Notes: generated by a model from the letters alone, not told the origin. Positions 15,400 to 27,918 are shown, counted from the stretch's first letter. The stretch is DNA of 64,000 nucleotides from Ecdyonurus torrentis (GCA_949318235.1 OX439127.1:23544291-23608290), one strand, 5' to 3'. Translations and numbers: made by a program.

Positions 15400-15570
15400 A
15401 TCTCTTGAAGCATCTCTCTGCGCTGCAGCAGCCACGCCCACCGCTGTGCTATTGGCGGACTCAGAAAACTTGTTGAAACTTTTTATTTTTATCAAAAAGT
15501 TTTCTTCCCACCCACCCACCACCTCCTGATAACTCCACCCAGCAGCCGCCCACCCACCCTCCGTCTTTCT
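15400..15570. promoter_or_regulatory. CACCC/CCAAT-containing GC-richer island
   Basis: Contains CCACGCCCACC (15432-15442, a KLF/Sp-type box), an inverted CCAAT (ATTGG, 15451-15455) and repeated CCCACC/ACCC blocks (about 15507-15560). A small perfect hairpin sits between them, with 9-bp arms at 15476-15484 and 15494-15502. The motif clustering suggests a promoter or enhancer, but no transcription start can be placed. A 77-codon minus frame overlaps and resembles nothing I know. Confidence 0.35.
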
Positions 15571-17500
15571 CGTTTTCTCTTTTTCACTCTTTCTCTTCCT
15601 TTTTACGCTTTTTCTAGAACACCGCTGTAAGATAGCTTCGTGTGGATATACATTCTATTTTTAAACATTTCTTTTCCATCTGATCATGAATTTCAAAATA
15701 TATAATGGTGTACGTATTTTATAAATTTGGTTAACATTCTTTTTAACTAGTAGAAAATATTAATAAAACATCTTAAAAGTTAGCAGTAGAATGCATAGGA
15801 AAATTCGATACTTCTTGGAACTTTTCCTACATAACATTTCATAAAATTTTAAAATTTTATTAATAAAAAAGTTATGTAAAGAAATACAAGTTTTATTATT
15901 ATTATTATTTTAACTCGCATGTTGATAGAGTTCAACTGAAACATAAAAAAAAAAATAATAAAAAGAGAGAAATTTGTTATTAATTTGTTTGAAATTTTTT
16001 TAACCTAGTTTAATGTATTATGGTATATTAATTTGATTGTGCTTCCCAAAATATTTTTTTAATGGAATTTTAATTTGGACGCCATTTTGAAAATGTATCC
16101 TGGAAGGTAGGCATACCGGACAACACATTTGACCAACTGGTTGCATACTCCACAGGATACTATATTAATAGTAAAGTTGGTACAGCAATAGCGAGATACA
16201 CTATAGGGTGGGATATTAGAGTAGCTATATTTATCTAATTATATTAATTTTTAATTTCAATTAAACAATTTTTGAAATTAATTATTATGCTTTTTTTAAA
16301 GGAATATCCACACATTGAAAACGCCGTAATTAAAAAGCTCATATCTTTCTCTGATATTCAAAAGTTGTCTTCCTATTTTGTTTGTATGTCAGTTAAAAGT
16401 CAATGGTAACACACGACTAAGATAAAAATGTCACCAATTCTAACCGTCATTTAAGGGGGGAAATTCACATTAATTTGCGGCTTAATAGAATATTGTAATC
16501 AAGTACCACTACAAAAAAAAAAAAAAAAAAAAAAAATTGGTCGATACAACTTTGAGTCAATCCCAGCAGTATCTCATTTTCAGTCTTAATATTATTTCAA
16601 ACACTCTTTGCTTACAAATTCTGTTAAAAGCCAATGATAATAATAATTTTAGCATTATTTGCACGAAAAAAAAAATAGCATTTTTCCAAATATTCATCAT
16701 AAATTTTACATATTTCAGGTCTTATAATTCTATTTTCAGTCATAACAATACAATAAAAACAGATAAAAAATTTTTTACTCCTTCTTGCATATGTCTCCAG
16801 TAATAAAATACAATATAAAAACAAATGTATTCTATTTTTTTAATCTAGTAAAATTCAATTCTTACTAATTTTTTTCATTTTTAATATACTAAACCTGGGC
16901 TGGGCGTAAGAAATTTTGAAACAAGAAAATAAAATTAAACTTTTTGAATTGCTTTACATATTATTATTTTCTTATAGTATATAAAGGTGAAATATTATTT
17001 AATTTAACTTTATTAATCTCACTCTTTCCAAAATCACTGCTAATAAAATTCAAAATATAAAAATTCAAATTTAAGCATTTGGAGGTAAGTTTTTTAAGTG
17101 GCAGAATTACTGTTCAATTTTATCATGTAAACACACTTAATATTACGCATATGTTGGACTTCACATAAGTTTCATTCTATTAATTCTGGAAAAGTTATTA
17201 AAACAAAGTCAAATATAACAATCATACAAACACAGAAGCCTATGTTATCGTGAGAAACAGAGAAACTGTACATAAAATTCTCGCAACAAACCATTTTAAC
17301 TTAATTTAACTTACTATACGTTTCCAAAAAAAAAAGAAGAAAAAAGTTATTTCTTTTTATAATCAAATAAAATAAACCATAATAATAAGCATAATAACAT
17401 ATAATTTTGTTCTAATGTTCCAAACAGTATGTTGTCATAATAAAGAAACTGAAAGAAAAAACTAAAATTAACTTTTACATCATCATATTTTTTTACAAAT
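15571..17500. other. AT-rich non-coding stretch
   Basis: No gene seen. It includes a GCCATTTT (YY1/Pho-like) near 16081, 8-bp inverted repeats GTATCCTG/CAGGATAC (16095-16102 and 16153-16160), a poly(A) run, and an isolated strong splice donor match GGAG/GTAAGT at 17084/17085. Confidence 0.6.
16513..16536 (+). repeat. Poly(A) run, 24 nt
   Basis: Uninterrupted A run. Confidence 0.95.
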
Positions 17501-17509
17501 ATCAATAAT

Positions 17510-17534
17510 TTTCTTCTTCTTCTTCTTCTTCTTC
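17510..17534. repeat. (TTC)n microsatellite
   Basis: Eight TTC units followed by T-rich DNA. Confidence 0.92.
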
Positions 17535-19610
17535 ATTTTTTTTAGCTTTGAGACCAATAAGTGTTAACAACCACTAAAACTTGATATCGAGGTAAAAAAA
17601 AAAAACAAGAAAAAAAAATTGTTAATGTTGAAACCTCTAATGGAGTGTAATAAAATGACACCCTTAAGTGAATCCTGTTTATTAACTAATTGCAAACAAG
17701 TTAAGCAAAAGAAACCGCATGTTGATCTAAAAGTGTCAAGTATTAAAATTGTGTGGCTACTTTAATGTATTTTATTATACGTGGAGTACACAAATGAAGA
17801 CAGAGGGCCAAAAAAACTTAAAGCATCAAAAAGAATGAATCTAAAACATTTTTCAAACCCTTCATCTCAAGGGGAATGTTGAGGAAAGAGAGGAGAGAGA
17901 TAGAAAGAGAGAAAGAGGAGTACAAATATAGAAGAACACAGTAAAAGAAAGAGAGAAAGATTGTCATTTTGACAAATACCTGCAAGTTTTTTTATAAATA
18001 AAAAATTCCTTTTGATATAACTCATTTATATATTTTTTTTTATATATCATTCTTATAAAAATCCAAAAGCGTTAAATTTTTTGTGAGGTGTGTTGGAGAG
18101 TTAGTTCCAATCAATTAACAACAATCAATCAAAAATTAACCACTCCATTGCACATTTATATCTCACATTTCATCTTCTCATTTATCAAATGTCATACTTT
18201 TTCATTCGCAAGTCAAGTAAAGAAATTCTTTTGTTACTTCACTCAGTTTATATTTTGTCTTCTTTGCGGCTGTACATTTTTTTTTCTTCAAACTAAGTGT
18301 AACATTTTAAAAGACATTAACTCTGCTAAAAAGTCATTAAAATTTTACTCTTAAGTTACAAAATTAGCTTCAATTAGACTTTTGACTTAACGCATTTTGA
18401 AATTTTAATAAGATACTGGAGTTTTTTAAAGAACAAAAAAATAGTAAAAAGAAAAAAAAAAGTCTATAAGTATACGAAAATGGAAGATAACTTTTGAAAA
18501 ATCTGCTTTTGGCATGCTAGTGTATTTTTGAAAGTCATTAATTATGAATCATGTAGATGCATTCCTTTTTAAATAACCAGTAAATTTTAAAGTAAGGACT
18601 ATTTACATAATTAAAGCAAATTGGAAAAAGTACATCAAGTAATGATACAGCAATTAAAAATTCAAATCAATCGTTAAGGATGTAACTTATAGAAGTAATT
18701 AATAACATTTCTTATAATGTTATAATACATACTTTTATTTTATTTATTTATATTTCTTAGACACTGGTACTTTATATTAACATTACATCAGTATAATATG
18801 TTACACTACGTTCGTATCGTCACATTTTTTTTTAACTATAATCTAAACCATGTAACTTAAAATATAATTACAAATACCAATAAAAAAAATTGAATATGAA
18901 AAGCTTGAGGTCATTTTTAATGATTAATACACATATTCATTTCTGCATAATTTATCATTGATGATTTACAAGAGCATGAAAATATGGTTGAGAGACTATA
19001 AGATGTGTTTTTGTTAAGTAAGACAATTAAATAAAAGAGGAGAAAAAGTGACAAAACTGCACTTGTCAACGCCGCACCCGTGGTAAAGACAAAAGACAGA
19101 CGTTAAGTGTATTTTGTGGTTCTTATGTTACGCCAGATTAACCAATGTCATTAGTGCCTGACTAGTATTTTTTTCACGTATTCTCTTTTGTCTTTATGGT
19201 TTGCTCTTATATTATACTTGATTACAAGGAAATGCACAATATTTCAAAATAAAAATGAGTAAGTGTTCTTCAAGCTTAATGCACCCAAACTGTCACAAAA
19301 AAAAAGTGTCCTTTTCTCAGAAAAGGTTTGTTTTTATTGCTAATTGATTGTATTTTTTAGCCAAAATGATATTTTGGAAATTTATGTAATATTTACAACA
19401 AAGATATTAACAACTAATAATTTCCAAGTACTTTTTAAAAAAAAAATTTAATTGACTCGGGCTAATATAAAATGATATAAAAATGTATTACAGTAGTAAT
19501 GATCTCAAGGCAATTTAGAATTGAATTGGATTTGTGACATACAGTTGCAAGATCTGAAATAATATTTAATAAATGAAATGTTGGGTACTGAATGGCACTA
19601 CATCAAGAAA
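17535..19610. other. AT-rich non-coding stretch
   Basis: No gene seen. A GA-rich patch lies at 17880-17960. The frame at 18088-18354 has no domain and AT-driven composition. Confidence 0.6.
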
Positions 19611-19719
<109 letters not shown>

Positions 19720-19890
19720 AGAAATGCTAATCTTAAAAATTGTAACACTACACAAGTTTCATTTATATCGAATATCATTTATCAATGATATGAATGTATA
19801 GCTATGCAATTAGCATTTTTTTATCTTTTAGAATTAAGAAAGAAATTTTAAATTTAAAGTTTTGCTTATATCATGTAATTATAGTTTCAG

Positions 19891-19921
19891 ACGCAGATCG
19901 GTGGTCAGGCGCTTGTGAATG
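19891..19921 (+). other. Candidate 31-nt microexon
   Basis: A 31-nt GC-rich block stands in very AT-rich DNA. It is bounded on the left by TATAGTTTCAG (acceptor AG at 19889-19890) and on the right by ATG/GTAAGTC, a near-perfect donor starting at 19922. Two of the three frames are open: one reads TQIGGQALVN, the other ADRWSGACE. The pyrimidine tract is short. I do not recognise the peptide in either frame. The contrast in composition and the paired splice signals make it the best exon candidate in the window. On the minus strand the same bases lack good splice signals. Confidence 0.33.
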
Positions 19922-20271
19922 GTAAGTCAATTACAACTCTTACCGTGTGTGTTGTTAAATGTCTATTATGTGTTTTAAGATTCGTACATTCTTCGCAACA
20001 AATATAGACGTTCTTGGAAATTTTAATAGCAATGAAAATTATCTGATGTGAAATAATTTAAAATATACAAAGTACTCGTAAGTTTCAATCATTCTCAGAT
20101 ATAATTTCTCACAATCACAAATTGAAGTAGTGATGTGGAACGCTTTTGGTATAAATAATTATTGATTGTTATTCACGCTATATGTCAATCAATCAACATT
20201 TTTCATTACAATAAGCAAATCGTATTATCATCATTCATTTTTACACATCCCCTTTATGATAAAATGTCTTT

Positions 20272-20282
20272 AAAATGGCGGC
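20272..20282 (+). promoter_or_regulatory. YY1/Pho-like motif AAAATGGCGGC
   Basis: One mismatch from the classical YY1 core AAGATGGCGGC. It lies 31 bp upstream of a perfect CRE. Whether it is used is unknown. Confidence 0.25.
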
Positions 20283-20312
20283 AAACTTTTTGAATCACTT
20301 TAAAGTTTATTG

Positions 20313-20320
20313 TGACGTCA
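20313..20320. promoter_or_regulatory. CRE-like palindrome TGACGTCA
   Basis: Perfect palindrome in the context GTGACGTCATAAA, which is shared with the copy at 32754. Confidence 0.35.
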
Positions 20321-20560
20321 TAAACGAGTTTATGATAGTTTAAAGACTGAGCTGCAAAATTTAAAAGTCTGATTGAGAAAATGAAAAGTTAGTATTTCCC
20401 ATCATAAAAGACTGGGTCAAAGTGAAACTTCCCCTACAAACCCCTAACTAAAACTTGTTAAAACCACACACACTAAAGTAAAGTTTTCGAATACAAAAAG
20501 TTACTTTTTGAGTTGTTAAAAAAAGAAGTTAAGTTTCTTTAAGTAGACTTCTAAATGAAA
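20313..20560 (+). repeat. Dispersed repeat family, locus A
   Basis: Begins with TGACGTCATAAA and shares ordered blocks with 32754-33130: AATGAAAAGTT (20380), ATCAT...GACTGGGTCAAAGTGAAA (20401-20427), CGAATACAAAAAGTTACT (about 20488-20505) and a GTTAAG/TTTCT block (about 20529-20538). It lacks about 130 bp that locus B has between the first two blocks. No terminal repeats or coding domain are seen, so its class is unknown. Confidence 0.55.
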
Positions 20561-20570
20561 GTTAACCTTG

Positions 20571-20573
20571 AAA

Positions 20574-20607
<34 letters not shown>

Positions 20608-20610
20608 TAT
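20571..20610 (+). repeat. Poly(A) followed by (TA)n
   Basis: 21 A residues then ten TA units, then AAAATAAAAATAAAATAAAG. It separates two related blocks of the dispersed repeat. Confidence 0.92.
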
Positions 20611-20635
20611 AAAATAAAAATAAAATAAAGTAAAA

Positions 20636-20840
20636 AAAAAACTTAAACTTTGACTTGTTGAACCGAACCCCCCTACGCCTCCCCCTCTTGTAAACCCTCT
20701 TTAACTAACCAATTGTAACTTTGAAACTGTTACTCTAGGTTAGGGTTCAACCTTCAAAAAGTTACTTTTGACATTAAAGTTAAATTTTGATAAGTTTCAT
20801 CTTTTAACTAAATTACAGTTTCAGTAAGCTTAAGCAGAGC
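20636..20840 (+). repeat. Second block related to repeat family A
   Basis: CAAAAAGTTACTTTT recurs here at about 20754, some 260 bp after the same string at about 20494. It is again preceded by an AACTT...CCCC...TAA-type C-rich block and followed by a GTTAA/AAGTTTC stretch. It looks like an old, diverged tandem copy of part of locus A. Confidence 0.4.
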
Positions 20841-21937
20841 TCTGGGTTGTAAGAAGTAAAATTTCTATAAAGCAAAACCTAATTATAACGTATAAGTATA
20901 ATAATAATTTATTATATTACAACAAAGTTCAAGTTTATCAATATTATCATAAATATCACTGTCAAGTATACTCATTTTGATGTTGTTAAGTTATAAAAAA
21001 ATATATATATAAAGATATAAACTCTCAAAGTCATAACTATTTTTAAGTGGAGACTTATATCAAAGCATAAAAAAGTTGTTCAATGGTTTAAGTTATGACG
21101 TACCTAACAAATTTTACTAGCACTTCAAACGTCTCCAGATTGTCAATGTACAAAAGCAGCATCATAAGTAAACTACAAACTTTGTAAAAGTTAAGAAATT
21201 CAAAGTTTTTTTTCTTTATTTTTTTTTTCTTTAAGTTACTTAAATTAAGTTTTAGTTTTGATTTGATATATAGACAGAGATTTTATTAATTATTAATTTT
21301 GAAATATTTATTGTTTTAGATAAAACACATAATTAACAATTATAACCGGTAATTGAAAGTTATAGAGTACCGGTGTATATGTATTATACTTTGATTTCTC
21401 TTTTATAATTTTAAATTATAAGAAAAGTTTTCAAGGTATAACTCTTTTTATTTTTATTTTCATTTTATTAATAAGTTTGAATAATATATATGTAAATGAA
21501 TTAATATTGAATTAAAAAAATTTAATTAGATATAGATGTACTTGACAAATTATAACATAACAACATGAATTTTTTTTATCTTTCTTTTTTAAGTTAGTAA
21601 TTATTGTAAAATAAAGACTCAAAATTAATCAATTTCATAATGTTATAACGTTATGAAACTCATTTTAGAGTATAATATAGATTATAATCTTTGTCATTTC
21701 TCCTTATAAAGAAACTACTAGAGCTATAATTTTCGTTTATGATTATTTCAGTTGTAAAATAGAATAATAAATTCTTCAATTTGAAACTTTTAGTTTCTTA
21801 TCGTGAACAAAAACAAATCCGTTGGAAAATAAAAGATTTTGAACTTTAATACATTTTTTCTTTTACTACGTATCAGGTATTTTTTTTCCATCTAGCGTTA
21901 TTTTCTTGCTTTCTTCAAATATGAAAGGTACAAAAGT

Positions 21938-21940
<3 letters not shown>
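20841..21940. other. AT-rich non-coding stretch
   Basis: No gene seen. 20990-21260 uses the same AAGTTAAG/AAAGTCATAACT vocabulary as the dispersed repeat and may be a further, badly decayed piece. Confidence 0.5.

Positions 21941-21941
<1 letters not shown>

Positions 21942-21999
<58 letters not shown>
21942..21999. repeat. (TA)n microsatellite, about 58 bp
   Basis: Perfect TA array. Confidence 0.97.
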
Positions 22000-22002
<3 letters not shown>

Positions 22003-22059
22003 ATAAAGATTGCTTGTGTATAAAGATCACTCCATGTTTGTAGCTTTTATTTTTATCTC

Positions 22060-22310
22060 GCGTAAGTCGTATGATGTTAGCTAAAAAGCTCTCTTACAAT
22101 CGTTGCGTTTAGAGTGACAAACAAGTCAGTAAAGGCATCATCGCAAATGTGGAGCCAAGTTGGCAGTTAAGATAAAAGTCTTTGGTAGACGTATTTACTA
22201 TGGATTGGAGGCGTTGCTTACTGTCCAGAGGGCGGTTGGAAATAAACTTTTACAGTAGCGTGATTGGCAGCAAAAAGTAAAGAAAGTGCTGACTGAATTT
22301 TTCTATCAGA
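22060..22310. other. Complex, GC-richer island
   Basis: Sequence of normal complexity with no repeat and little AT bias, between a TA array and a poly(A) run. It includes an inverted CCAAT (GATTGGC near 22262) and GTCCAGAGGGCGG. No frame extends through it. It is a candidate conserved non-coding or regulatory block. Confidence 0.3.
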
Positions 22311-22380
22311 TTTATGAATGCTTCATACTATTAACTCTGATTAGATAAGTGTGTATACTCATTTACTTGAAATAACAACG

Positions 22381-22407
22381 AAAAAAAAAAAAAAAAAAAA
22401 AAAAAAA
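22381..22407 (+). repeat. Poly(A) run, 27 nt
   Basis: Uninterrupted A run. The body to its left (22060-22380) shows no tRNA-like boxes. Confidence 0.95.
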
Positions 22408-24145
22408 GGCCATACAAACAAAAGGTTATTGTTATGGGGAATATTCTCAAACAAGAGACCCTTTTACAGAGATAACATTTCAGCTTAAACTTTTCTTTAT
22501 TTTTACTGTGAGCATATTTCCTATTAGCAATCTTTTTATAACTTTAGGATCTAAAAATTTATGGTTTCATTTGATCATTATGTGTACGTTATACATACGA
22601 GGTAATTTTAATTAGTCAAAATTGCTAATTTTTCTACATTTTTGTATATATATATATGATTCTTGTAAATTATTTTTTCATTGATTTCATAAACTTAAAA
22701 CTGAAATCAAGTTTCATAAAAAAAATAAAAAAAAATCCCCCTTTGAAACTTTTTTCCACCCATTTTTTCAACGATTCTGAGTTCAAAGCAGGATCATCTC
22801 TAAATTATTTATTGTTAACATGTAATACAATACAGAGCATAGAGTTAAGGTAATTTATTTTCAACAAACAACTCAACTTTAGACATTTGGATTCTATAGC
22901 GATACAACTGAACGTATACTAAAATAGCAAAGAAGTGCATTGAATAAGAAATCATTTATACTCTTTTTTGCTGCATATTGATTTCATATTCTATCTGTAT
23001 AATGCTTATATTATATAGAACTACTTACACAGATGCAAGAACGCGCTCAAATGGAGAAAATTGACTAGAAAATACAGACAAGATATAAACAAAGAAAATC
23101 TAAAGCATAAATATTATTATATTTTATTTAAAACTATAAATATGATCTGAATTTAATGCTTTTGATTTTCTTTGCCATAAACATGTTTAAGGTCATCATT
23201 AGGTAATGACGTTTAAACTAATTAATAATACAAGAATTCATCTTTAATGACTTTTAGCCACACCCTTTCTTCCTTTACTATATAATATCTATTGTTTAAG
23301 GTCAAACAATGCTTCTTAAGTTAGCCCATAAATTTACAAGTATTGTATACCACCCCACACATTCCCTTTTCTCTTTCTCTCTATACTTATAGCCTTTAAA
23401 GTTTTTCTTTTTCAAAGTTATTCCAAGACTTCTACCTCTTCTTACATGAATAACTATCACACCCCAAGCCCAAATAAAAATTTTGAGAAACCCTTATAAA
23501 ACCTATATCTTTTGTTTTACTAATGTAACAGGAACGTTATAAAACAGGAAAAGTAAAGGGTGAAGAAACTAAGTACAGATAGCTTGGCTTATTACTCATA
23601 AGGGGAGAGAGAGTGAATAGGCAAAAATGATTATATAATAAAAAAAAAATTCTTGAAAAAAAAAGAAGCTAAATTACAATTTATTTTTATTATACCATAA
23701 TATAAATTTTTATCAGATACAACGTCAAAGAGGTCATTGTGTATGTGTGTGTATTTTTTTATTATTATTATTTTAATTTATTCCCTTTTCATCTTTGCAT
23801 TTTCACTTCATCTTTAAGATTTAAAATAAAAGTTTACTCCACAAGAAAGAAGTTAAGAAAAAAGTTTTATAAGATTCCATAATAAGTTTAAAGAAATTTT
23901 GGTTGTCGTTAAAATTTAATTTGAGCTTTTATTTGCATTATTGATTGACCAAAAAACCGAAGTTAGAACTTTTTGCACTTTATGTGAAGTTTTTATACTT
24001 TTAACTTATACAATGAAGTATGAAATTTGACACACTAAAATATTAAAACTTGCAAATTTCCAAGCAATTATCTTTTAAAATCCATTCTTTTTAAATAAAT
24101 ATAATATATGTATAATATATATATAAAAAAAAAAATATATATATA
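22408..24145. other. AT-rich non-coding stretch
   Basis: No gene seen. A pyrimidine-rich patch lies at 23345-23395. The frame at 22656-22853 shows no domain. Confidence 0.6.
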
Positions 24146-24374
24146 AATGAATGAATGAATGAATGAATGAATGAATGAATGAATGAATGAATGAATGAAT
24201 GAATGAATGAATGAATGAATGAATGAATGAATGAATGAATGAATGAATGAATGAATGAATGAATGAATGAATGAATGAATGAATGAATGAATGAATGAAT
24301 GAATGAATGAATGAATGAATGAATGAATGAATGAATGAATGAATGAATGAATGAATGAATGAATGAATGAATGA
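24146..24374. repeat. (ATGA)n tetranucleotide array, about 229 bp
   Basis: About 57 uninterrupted ATGA (TTCA on the minus strand) units with no visible variant unit. It is the longest pure array in the window. The minus-strand frames of repeated His-Ser-Phe-Ile are translations of it. Confidence 0.98.
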
Positions 24375-24594
24375 GTCAATAAAAGCAAACAAACAAACAA
24401 TTAAAATGTAAATTAATTAAAAACTAAAATATTCAAAAGCAACTTTGTTTTCATTATGTATGTAAACGCTTTAGTTGTTATTATTATTATTATTATTTTT
24501 TTAGAAAACTTTGAAAAAATAATTTAGTTTAGAGTTCAAAAACATTGTCGTTATTACTTTTGTCAGAATTTAAGAATACTGTTATTGCATTGTG

Positions 24595-24595
<1 letters not shown>

Positions 24596-24654
<59 letters not shown>

Positions 24655-24659
24655 TTTTT
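24596..24659. repeat. (TA)n followed by poly(T)
   Basis: TA array to 24646, then 13 T residues. A GC-richer 70-bp patch follows at 24770-24840, with TCTGCC/GGCAGA arms at 24781 and 24832. Confidence 0.95.
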
Positions 24660-24840
24660 CTTGTTACGTACTGTTAGTAGGTATTTTTTGTGTCTTTTTC
24701 TTCTTTTTTGTGTGTCTATTTGTGAAGACAAAGTGAACATCTGTTCGTAGGTTTTCATGTCTGTATCCTATTAGGCTGGGTCTGCCTGCCTGGCCCAGTG
24801 CGCCGCAAAAAGCAGTTTGCTTCGTCTACCCGGCAGATAT

Positions 24841-25495
24841 GATTTAAAAAGTTTAATAACATTGTCTTATCATTTCATAGCATCTCGGTCCAAGATACAC
24901 ACTAGTTTCTTTTTTCGTATAAATTTTATATATACATGTATAAAAGTGATTATATTTTAAGGAAGAATATTCTAAAACTTTATAATATTATTGTCATGGA
25001 ATATAAAGAGATAGCATATTTATATTTTGTAAAACAAAGTTATATTTAAAACAGAATATTCATATTTCCTAATTAAAATTTTACAATAGTAATAATTAGA
25101 AGAGAAACAATTATGAAAATATACATTGTGAAAATATTATTACAATTATTATTGAATTGTTTTCCAAAAGTTTAAAATGTTTTAACCGCAGGAAAGATAT
25201 AAATAAGTTTACCAAAATGAGCAATATTACGCAAATATAGCTAATATAAAATATGATAAGAAGAATGAAACAAAAAGTGATATAATTATAAACTTTAAAT
25301 AATGTTTTTACATATTGTATAAAATGTGACAAACCATTTACAGTTCAATAGTTTTTAATTGAATTAATTATTTTGTGGAATATCTTTCATCAAACCAGTA
25401 TTATTATGGCAAACCTCGTGTTACTGGTTTAATTTTAATTGAGATATAATTATAAATAGCAAGAAGATATAAATTGTATGCATACACATAGAAAG
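24841..25495. other. AT-rich non-coding stretch
   Basis: Nothing recognisable. Confidence 0.55.
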
Positions 25496-25520
25496 AGAGT
25501 GAGTGAGAGTGAGTGTGAGT

Positions 25521-25610
<90 letters not shown>
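25496..25610. repeat. (GA)n array with degenerate start
   Basis: Degenerate GAGTGAGAGTGAGTGTGAG units lead into 84 bp of pure GA (25527-25610). Confidence 0.96.
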
Positions 25611-25613
<3 letters not shown>

Positions 25614-25614
25614 T

Positions 25615-25950
25615 TGGATAGGCAACGACCAACTCGTTAGCAGCTCGGCAGCTTGTTATATTTGTAAAGTTTGCTGCTTGTGTATTATACTGAGATTACA
25701 ATGAAACAGCGTGGTAGAAAGCAGTCAGTGGTATAGAGACGCTGGTTCCATAGCGGGTGGTAAAGAGAACTGAGGTGTCAATGTGCGCGCCAGAGCATGC
25801 TATTTCCTTTGGCTTGCTAGATGTGTATGTTGTACGACCGGGTGAAGGCACCAGAGACTATAGGGGATTCAGGGGGTGAGATGGGGAGGACAAGCATTTC
25901 ATTCACTGTGTTTGGACCAGGAAACAACTATAAGACCATCAACCACCAAT
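25615..25950. other. Complex, GC-richer island
   Basis: About 330 bp of balanced composition after the GA array, with GTGCGCGCCAGAGCATGC at 25781-25798 and a CAGGGGGTGAGATGGGG stretch at 25870-25886. No recognisable protein in any frame. It could be an exon-free regulatory block or an untranslated exon. Confidence 0.3.
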
Positions 25951-27141
25951 TTAAAGCAAGCTTTTGATATTCTGTTTAACAAGTACCACATTATAACGTT
26001 ATTTCACCACCTCTATTGTTTCAATGCTAATTATTTTATTCATTTTTTTTCCCACACAAGTATCATTTTTTTCATTTAGTTAGTAAATATGACATGGTTT
26101 TCACTTTTCAAAACTTCCTTTACAATGGATATTTTTTTAATAAAGTTATTTGTTATACAGTAAAGTTCGTTAACTTTGCAATCTGATTTTCAAAAATAAA
26201 ATAATAATAATAATAATCAAAAAATCAAAACAAAACAAGGTATTTCAAAATACAAACTTTTTTAATGAGTTTTCAACGTTGAATTTTACACTTTCAAGTC
26301 AAACTTTATGTTAAAATTATATTTTCTATCAATATACAATGATGATGTTTCAGTACAATCAAATTAGGTAAGGTAAAATAGTGACTTAAGTTAAAAAGAA
26401 ATATATTCGAGTAAATTGAAATTGATACTCAGTATTACAATCTTGTATGCCATTCCAGGGAGACCTCAGTAATTTCTCTTGCAAAGTGCTGAGTTTTATT
26501 ATTAAGTTTCAACAGAGCATGCTTGAGTGACCAACTGGGTGATTCAATTTCATTATATTAGACTGAAGACAGCACAAAGTACCACATGCTAACTTACAAC
26601 TGTAAAAAGTTAAAAAATAAAAAAATCTAAGAAATTAGATTTCTTTGCATTCATTTTAAAATAATAATATAAAAAAAAGGAGAGAATTTTTTTATTAAAT
26701 TTTACTTTATATAAAGATATATAATATTAAAAAAATCTTTTAAAATAACAAAGTAGAAAAGATAATTCAGATTAAAGTAATGTATCATATCTGCCTGATG
26801 GTATATTCCCGAGGAACAAATCGTAAAGAAAAAAGTAAAGAAATGATTGATTTATTATTTGATATCGATAAATCTGTACGAAGGGTGAGGGGAATGAAGA
26901 AGAGGCTGAGAAATGTAAAGAGGGGAAAAGTTTAAGGGATTTTGACATTTCATAAAAATTATAGTCTTACTACCCAAGTTCTTCAACCTATATCTACCAA
27001 TTTTTGTCTACTATATATATTATATAATATATAACTGTAGTACCTCATACTGTAATGATTGAATTACTTTTTAAGTGATTGAAAATGAAAATAAAATTAT
27101 TATGATATACACCAATAATAATATCAAGTATGTACTTTATG

Positions 27142-27143
<2 letters not shown>
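25951..27143. other. AT-rich non-coding stretch
   Basis: No gene seen. A slightly more complex patch lies at 26450-26560. Confidence 0.55.

Positions 27144-27214
<71 letters not shown>
27144..27214. repeat. (TA)n microsatellite, about 71 bp
   Basis: Perfect TA array. Confidence 0.97.
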
Positions 27215-27217
<3 letters not shown>

Positions 27218-27861
27218 AACTAAAAGAAAAAAAATGACATAATAATTTTAGTTTAAATTTATGAGTGCATTATATAATGCATTAAGAATTTTTAATCTAT
27301 TCTTCTACGCTCAATTGTGTGCTGTAATAAAGTGCACTTCTTGTTTTGTAAACTGTCAAGTAAAGGTATTTGTACGAGTGTTCAAGACGCAAAATATAGT
27401 CTACAATGAATAAGACGAATAAGACCGGGAGTGTTATATAATAATATACTACATAATATATTATATAATATCGTCGTCACACAAGGACTATTATATAAGT
27501 TGAGAAAACTTTTGTACCCTTTGACTGAAACTTTGGTCAACTAAATTTTAAATAAAGTCTAAAATAAATTTAAAGAAAATTCAAATTTAAAATGTCACAC
27601 AGTCACACATTACGTAAAGGGAGAAGAGAACGAACAAAAGAAAAAAAATCCCTTTATATTATTAACATCTAGAATAAGTTTTAAGTTTGTAAACTAAACT
27701 GGATGATTGCTACTTTATTGACATTAATCTAAAATTTAAAAAGTATAAATGTTAAACATTTCTTTTTAATAATAGTACACGTGTGCAAGTATGGTGTTGC
27801 TTTTAAAATATATTATAATTTAAAGTTTTAATTAGTATGAATCTTATATAATTGTTGAGGC

Positions 27862-27864
<3 letters not shown>
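27215..27864. other. AT-rich non-coding stretch
   Basis: Nothing recognisable. TAATATAT/ATATATTA self-complementary patches lie near 27440-27475. Confidence 0.55.

Positions 27865-27915
<51 letters not shown>
27865..27915. repeat. (GA)n microsatellite, 51 bp
   Basis: Perfect GA array followed by a pyrimidine-rich, GC-richer stretch (27930-28020). Confidence 0.96.

Positions 27916-27918
<3 letters not shown>

Larger units (their letters stand above)
13581..15400. other. AT-rich non-coding stretch
   Basis: No gene seen. It holds the poly(A) at 13991 and poly(T) at 14612, and a 12-mer in near-tandem at 15027-15051 (TGGTGCTCATC / TGGTGCTCACC). Confidence 0.6.

Noticed and set aside
15289..15522. 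77-codon minus frame (starts MVGGWEEN)
   Set aside because: It looks partly protein-like but includes the hairpin and AT-rich intron-like sequence; no family recognised.
22060..22407. Poly(A)-terminated retroposon
   Set aside because: No Pol III boxes, no coding remnant and no visible flanking duplication. The poly(A) alone is common in this window.
24068..24400. 110- and 105-codon minus frames of repeated His-Ser-Phe-Ile
   Set aside because: Direct translation of the (TTCA)n array.
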